From Flavobacterium hydatis (GTDB lineage: Bacteria; Bacteroidota; Bacteroidia; Flavobacteriales; Flavobacteriaceae): 64,000 nucleotides of DNA. A program made the position numbers and the translations under genes. The notes under the pieces were generated by a model, which saw only the letters and a program-made list of their open reading frames with translations, did no database searches and was not told where the DNA came from. Positions 62,101 to 64,000 of the stretch are shown here, one piece after another; position 1 is the first letter of the stretch; every line of letters starts with the position of its first letter. The stretch covers positions 1 to 64,000 of the forward strand of contig NZ_JPRM01000012.1 of assembly GCF_000737695.1 (NCBI RefSeq), written 5' to 3'.

Positions 62101-64000
62101 TTACCTACACGAATATTGTCTATAAAAGCTCCTAAATATCTACTGCTATTATTATCTGTAACTACACGAAAACGAATAGCAGCTTTTTTGCCAGCAAGTT
62201 CAGCTAAACGCATTCCGTATGGGGCTTTTTTTAGATCATTGTTAATTCCGCTAAACCATGGCCCTGATACTAAATCATTGTAATGTTCATTATCTGGATA
62301 ATCGATTCCTGTAACTTTTTTCCAGTTTTTATTGTCTTCTGAGTATTCAACAATTAAGCCGTGATATCCTTTATAAAATAAATACATCAAGTCAAACTCA
62401 ACATACGGAGCGGTAACATTAGTAAAATCAAATATTGGTGATTGTAACGTAAAATCAGCATTTAGCTGCATTAGTTCAGTAGTACCTAGAGTTATAGTTG
62501 CCCATAAATATTTTGAATTGGTGTCTCTAAATGAATAAGTAGTAGGCTGCCATATAAATTTTTGAGTAGCCAGTAATGATTCAGAAAACCAACCTCCAGG
62601 AGTTCCTTCAAAATTTTGAGAATACGGAAATTGACTTATTATACCGCTATAAACTGCATTTATAGTTTTGTTATTAGTTGTCACAGGATCTTTACTATAT
62701 GTTACATATGCTTCATAGGTATGTGATCCGCTAGCAGATAAATCGACAGTACCATCAAAAGGAATAGTCATTTCTGAATTCCCTTTAAAAGCTGTGGTTA
62801 GAGTAATATCTTTCCAAACAGTTTCATTTCCAGGAAGTGTATTTAGATATCCTATTTTTAACTGAGATCCTACAGGGATATCCTGACAACCTAAATTAAA
62901 AATAGTAAGTGCTAATGGATGATTTGCAGATAAAGTTTCTCCGGTATATGCAGGAAGATTTAACCCAACAAGTTTAAGATCAAAATCTTTTTGAGCAGGC
63001 GGAACCAATAAATTGGCTACAAACGAAACTCCGTCTTTTGCTCCAAATTCTTCAATAGGTTTAAAATCAAATTTTACTTCTACATAGTTTGGAGCAGTTG
63101 CGCTTATTATGTAAGGAAGGTTATCTTGAATTTTTATAATAACTTCTTCGCCTAATGCTAAATCTTTTGCAATACTAATGGTGCCATCTTTAGTATACTG
63201 TGTATTGAATCGACCACCAAAACCTGCTGTCATTAATCTTAACTTGTAATTTAAATTTTCATTTGCTTTAATTACAGTAGATCCAGTGTTTTTAATTTTA
63301 ATATAAAAAGGTTCATCTCCTTTTAAAGAACCACAAGCAACTGAAGGCTTTTCAATTGAAACAATTGCAATTTGCTTATCTGCGTAAGAGGCTCCAACCC
63401 CAATAGCATACCAAGTATTGGTAACTTGTTTGTATTCTTCAGAACTTAATCCGTATAAATCTTCTACAACCATTAAACTTGCCTGACGCATATCGCTAAA
63501 GTTTGAAGCTGGAGATAAATATTCGGTAAGTGTTATGTAGGCTATTTTCTCTGCTTTGGCAAGACCAATAGCTTTAACATCATAGCTGTTGTTAAGATCA
63601 TTTACACCTTGACCACCTTCACTTAAAAGGTAAAACCAGTAATTTGTGATTCCGCTGTTAAAGTGTACACCACCATTATCGTAACCCACGTTTAATGGAT
63701 TTACCCAGTTTACTCCTCCATAAGTGTCTGGCTGACTTTGTGCTTTAGGATTAGACATGTTTCTCATACTTCCGTGAGTATACAACTCATTACCTAGCAT
63801 CCAAATGTCTTCTTTTTTGTCTTTTCCAACGAAAAATTCGACAGACACACCAAAGATGTCACTAAAAGATTCATTCATGGCTCCAGATTCTCCTTGGTAA
63901 ATTAACCCAGCAGAAAATTGTGTTACAGCATGCGTTAGTTCATGCGCCGTAATTCCTAAACCTACATAAGGTGTGTTGTTACCATCGCCAAATTGTGCCC
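59163..64000 (-). CDS. Secreted M4 (thermolysin-type) metallopeptidase with T9SS sorting domain, partial
   Basis: The gene runs off the window at 64000, so the signal and propeptide are absent. The zinc motif H-E-L-T-H is encoded at 63930-63944, and the third ligand E is in SGAMNESFSD. A first Met inside the window (63878) is internal to the catalytic domain. The ectodomain of about 1,500 residues includes CARDB-like and at least three MAM/jelly-roll-type segments (QNFEGTPGGWF; MDFEDATKYKGW). The end is a type A T9SS sorting domain (FRVFPNPAIDTVNIF ... APGVYVLDC). It is secreted or attached to the cell surface. Confidence 0.88.
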   Translation of the reverse strand, partial: AQFGDGNNTPYVGLGITAHELTHAVTQFSAGLIYQGESGAMNESFSDIFGVSVEFFVGKDKKEDIWMLGNELYTHGSMRNMSNPKAQSQPDTYGGVNWVNPLNVGYDNGGVHFNSGITNYWFYLLSEGGQGVNDLNNSYDVKAIGLAKAEKIAYITLTEYLSPASNFSDMRQASLMVVEDLYGLSSEEYKQVTNTWYAIGVGASYADKQIAIVSIEKPSVACGSLKGDEPFYIKIKNTGSTVIKANENLNYKLRLMTAGFGGRFNTQYTKDGTISIAKDLALGEEVIIKIQDNLPYIISATAPNYVEVKFDFKPIEEFGAKDGVSFVANLLVPPAQKDFDLKLVGLNLPAYTGETLSANHPLALTIFNLGCQDIPVGSQLKIGYLNTLPGNETVWKDITLTTAFKGNSEMTIPFDGTVDLSASGSHTYEAYVTYSKDPVTTNNKTINAVYSGIISQFPYSQNFEGTPGGWFSESLLATQKFIWQPTTYSFRDTNSKYLWATITLGTTELMQLNADFTLQSPIFDFTNVTAPYVEFDLMYLFYKGYHGLIVEYSEDNKNWKKVTGIDYPDNEHYNDLVSGPWFSGINNDLKKAPYGMRLAELAGKKAAIRFRVVTDNNSSRYLGAFIDNIRVGNAPYDLQVIAAKLDAGACTISNDNITLKAQIINNFATTSELVNVTTKILDNAKNEVFSKTEKTTLVFTKFRDTLTYSIPNINLKSIGENTITVSVFPEDMTKDVKPENNSLTTGYDNWNNEDLKVSVLPYTMDFEDATKYKGWRTTENANATGWKHGTSKDLGSPGWFLTEHTNFMASNDDKCNCDSSNDMLISPVFDLSNYKGAHLSFDGFGDRYGLSDGYVKVSTDGGTTWKTEFKMPHLSSWFEYQVDLSAYAGKSCVLVAFQHDDNGLFASGFAVDNIKLKETADYLQLSHLSMPETVYEDAPSHEFFISAKNVFYNKVDKATIEYQISQNGKPVGEPVLVERNNPILQYQTIVYTADGIPQLPAGKYDITVKIISNGQPKAQAESLTKSFEVIAKAPNLTVETFSDVPVGTLFGSKGFVSGQSDRDFPWIATVKPDNTYLGIPVKDHTGDTPATMLYHPLENGSNNGELIFPLYKLPENATAMEFYYAIESNSTNSFIVDAKTVGGEWNEVWKTSLQGSHVDKEWQKGTINLSKYAGKSVMLRFKHSLVQGYSYMVVDDLKIISDPVSDVSLQMVSPKDVCGGTDVKVKLTNEGQIAIAANAIQLVLGYLNTNETITESVETAIPAGESIEYTFKKQPKLDLSGDSHVFNILAKLENNAIQQNNEIKNYVYQEVTSDFKIFDKPTIHGYAGKSLYIDASTNFSAKKLGVTSYKWNTGNVTNGIEINKAGDYTVTVIMKNGCTLTETVTATFDTFESELASGAICGPEVTLSPGDYKSYEWFDGSTEPTYVTTENGVYYVTVYNENGIGQTFSTTISIIENNMVSEIQVVGDKKLTASKDAASYQWFLNGRPIPNATEKSIVTIWEGDYSLQVTNNNGCSSISAPFDSKGMLVGKITNAFRVFPNPAIDTVNIFLADKVEGEAQINIYAIDGKAVWSKTYPSIPSNINVSALAPGVYVLDCNVQGKKYTTKIIKN

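Overview
The window is a Flavobacterium-like (Bacteroidota) chromosome segment. The support is low GC, promoters with the Bacteroidota -7 motif TAnnTTTG, few Shine-Dalgarno sites, a short menaquinone ligase, several TonB-dependent receptors, 2TM-domain/LytTR signalling genes and a secreted protease ending in a type IX secretion sorting domain. I read about 50 genes, one tmRNA, no tRNA, no rRNA and no CRISPR array.

Layout. 1-12 kb is housekeeping: a Crp/Fnr regulator, rhodanese, GapN, an M1 aminopeptidase, YaaA, a CCA-adding-type enzyme, haem A synthase and a CDP-alcohol phosphatidyltransferase. Palindromic intergenic repeats lie between them, some as inverted pairs around single genes. 12-18 kb holds a LytTR response regulator, a LytS-like kinase with a 2TM domain and two more 2TM proteins, then a TonB-dependent receptor. 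18-24.5 kb holds a DinB/YCII/acetyltransferase/VOC operon, a chloride channel, an HPP protein and the umuD-umuC mutagenesis pair behind a palindrome. 24.8-31.9 kb is a copper resistance cluster: Cys-rich secreted protein, HMA-DUF3347 lipoprotein, HMA-AraC regulator, CPx ATPase with duplicated HMA domains, and a multicopper oxidase. 32-42 kb is again housekeeping: MenE, CPBP protease, ArsC-like, TonB receptor, FumC, saccharopine-dehydrogenase-like enzyme, serine hydrolase. It ends with the tmRNA gene.

A genomic island of about 14 kb (42,438-56,483) sits in the 3' end of the tmRNA gene, bounded by the 12-bp direct repeat CGGCGACTCCAC. It carries a large serine recombinase with a coupled 54-aa ORF, and then almost only genes that look like anti-phage functions: a DUF4238 protein, a Pycsar-type operon, a putAbiC membrane protein, a HEPN protein and a CHAT protease, with decayed gene fragments between them.

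The most interesting system is the three-gene operon at 48,082-45,912 (minus strand): a PycTM-like membrane effector, a class III nucleotide cyclase, and an overlapping third gene for a ubiquitin-E2-like protein with a C-terminal SEC-C zinc motif. Pycsar as I know it is cyclase plus effector. An E2 partner recalls the E2-containing type II CBASS systems and suggests that the cyclase is controlled by protein conjugation. Divergent from it is a sigma-70-like factor, a 131-aa protein and an ImmA/IrrE metallopeptidase, which resembles in logic the CapH/CapP control of CBASS. The two operons share an intergenic dyad.

After the island come a SAM methyltransferase, an outer-membrane beta-barrel protein and a very large secreted M4 metallopeptidase that runs off the window end.
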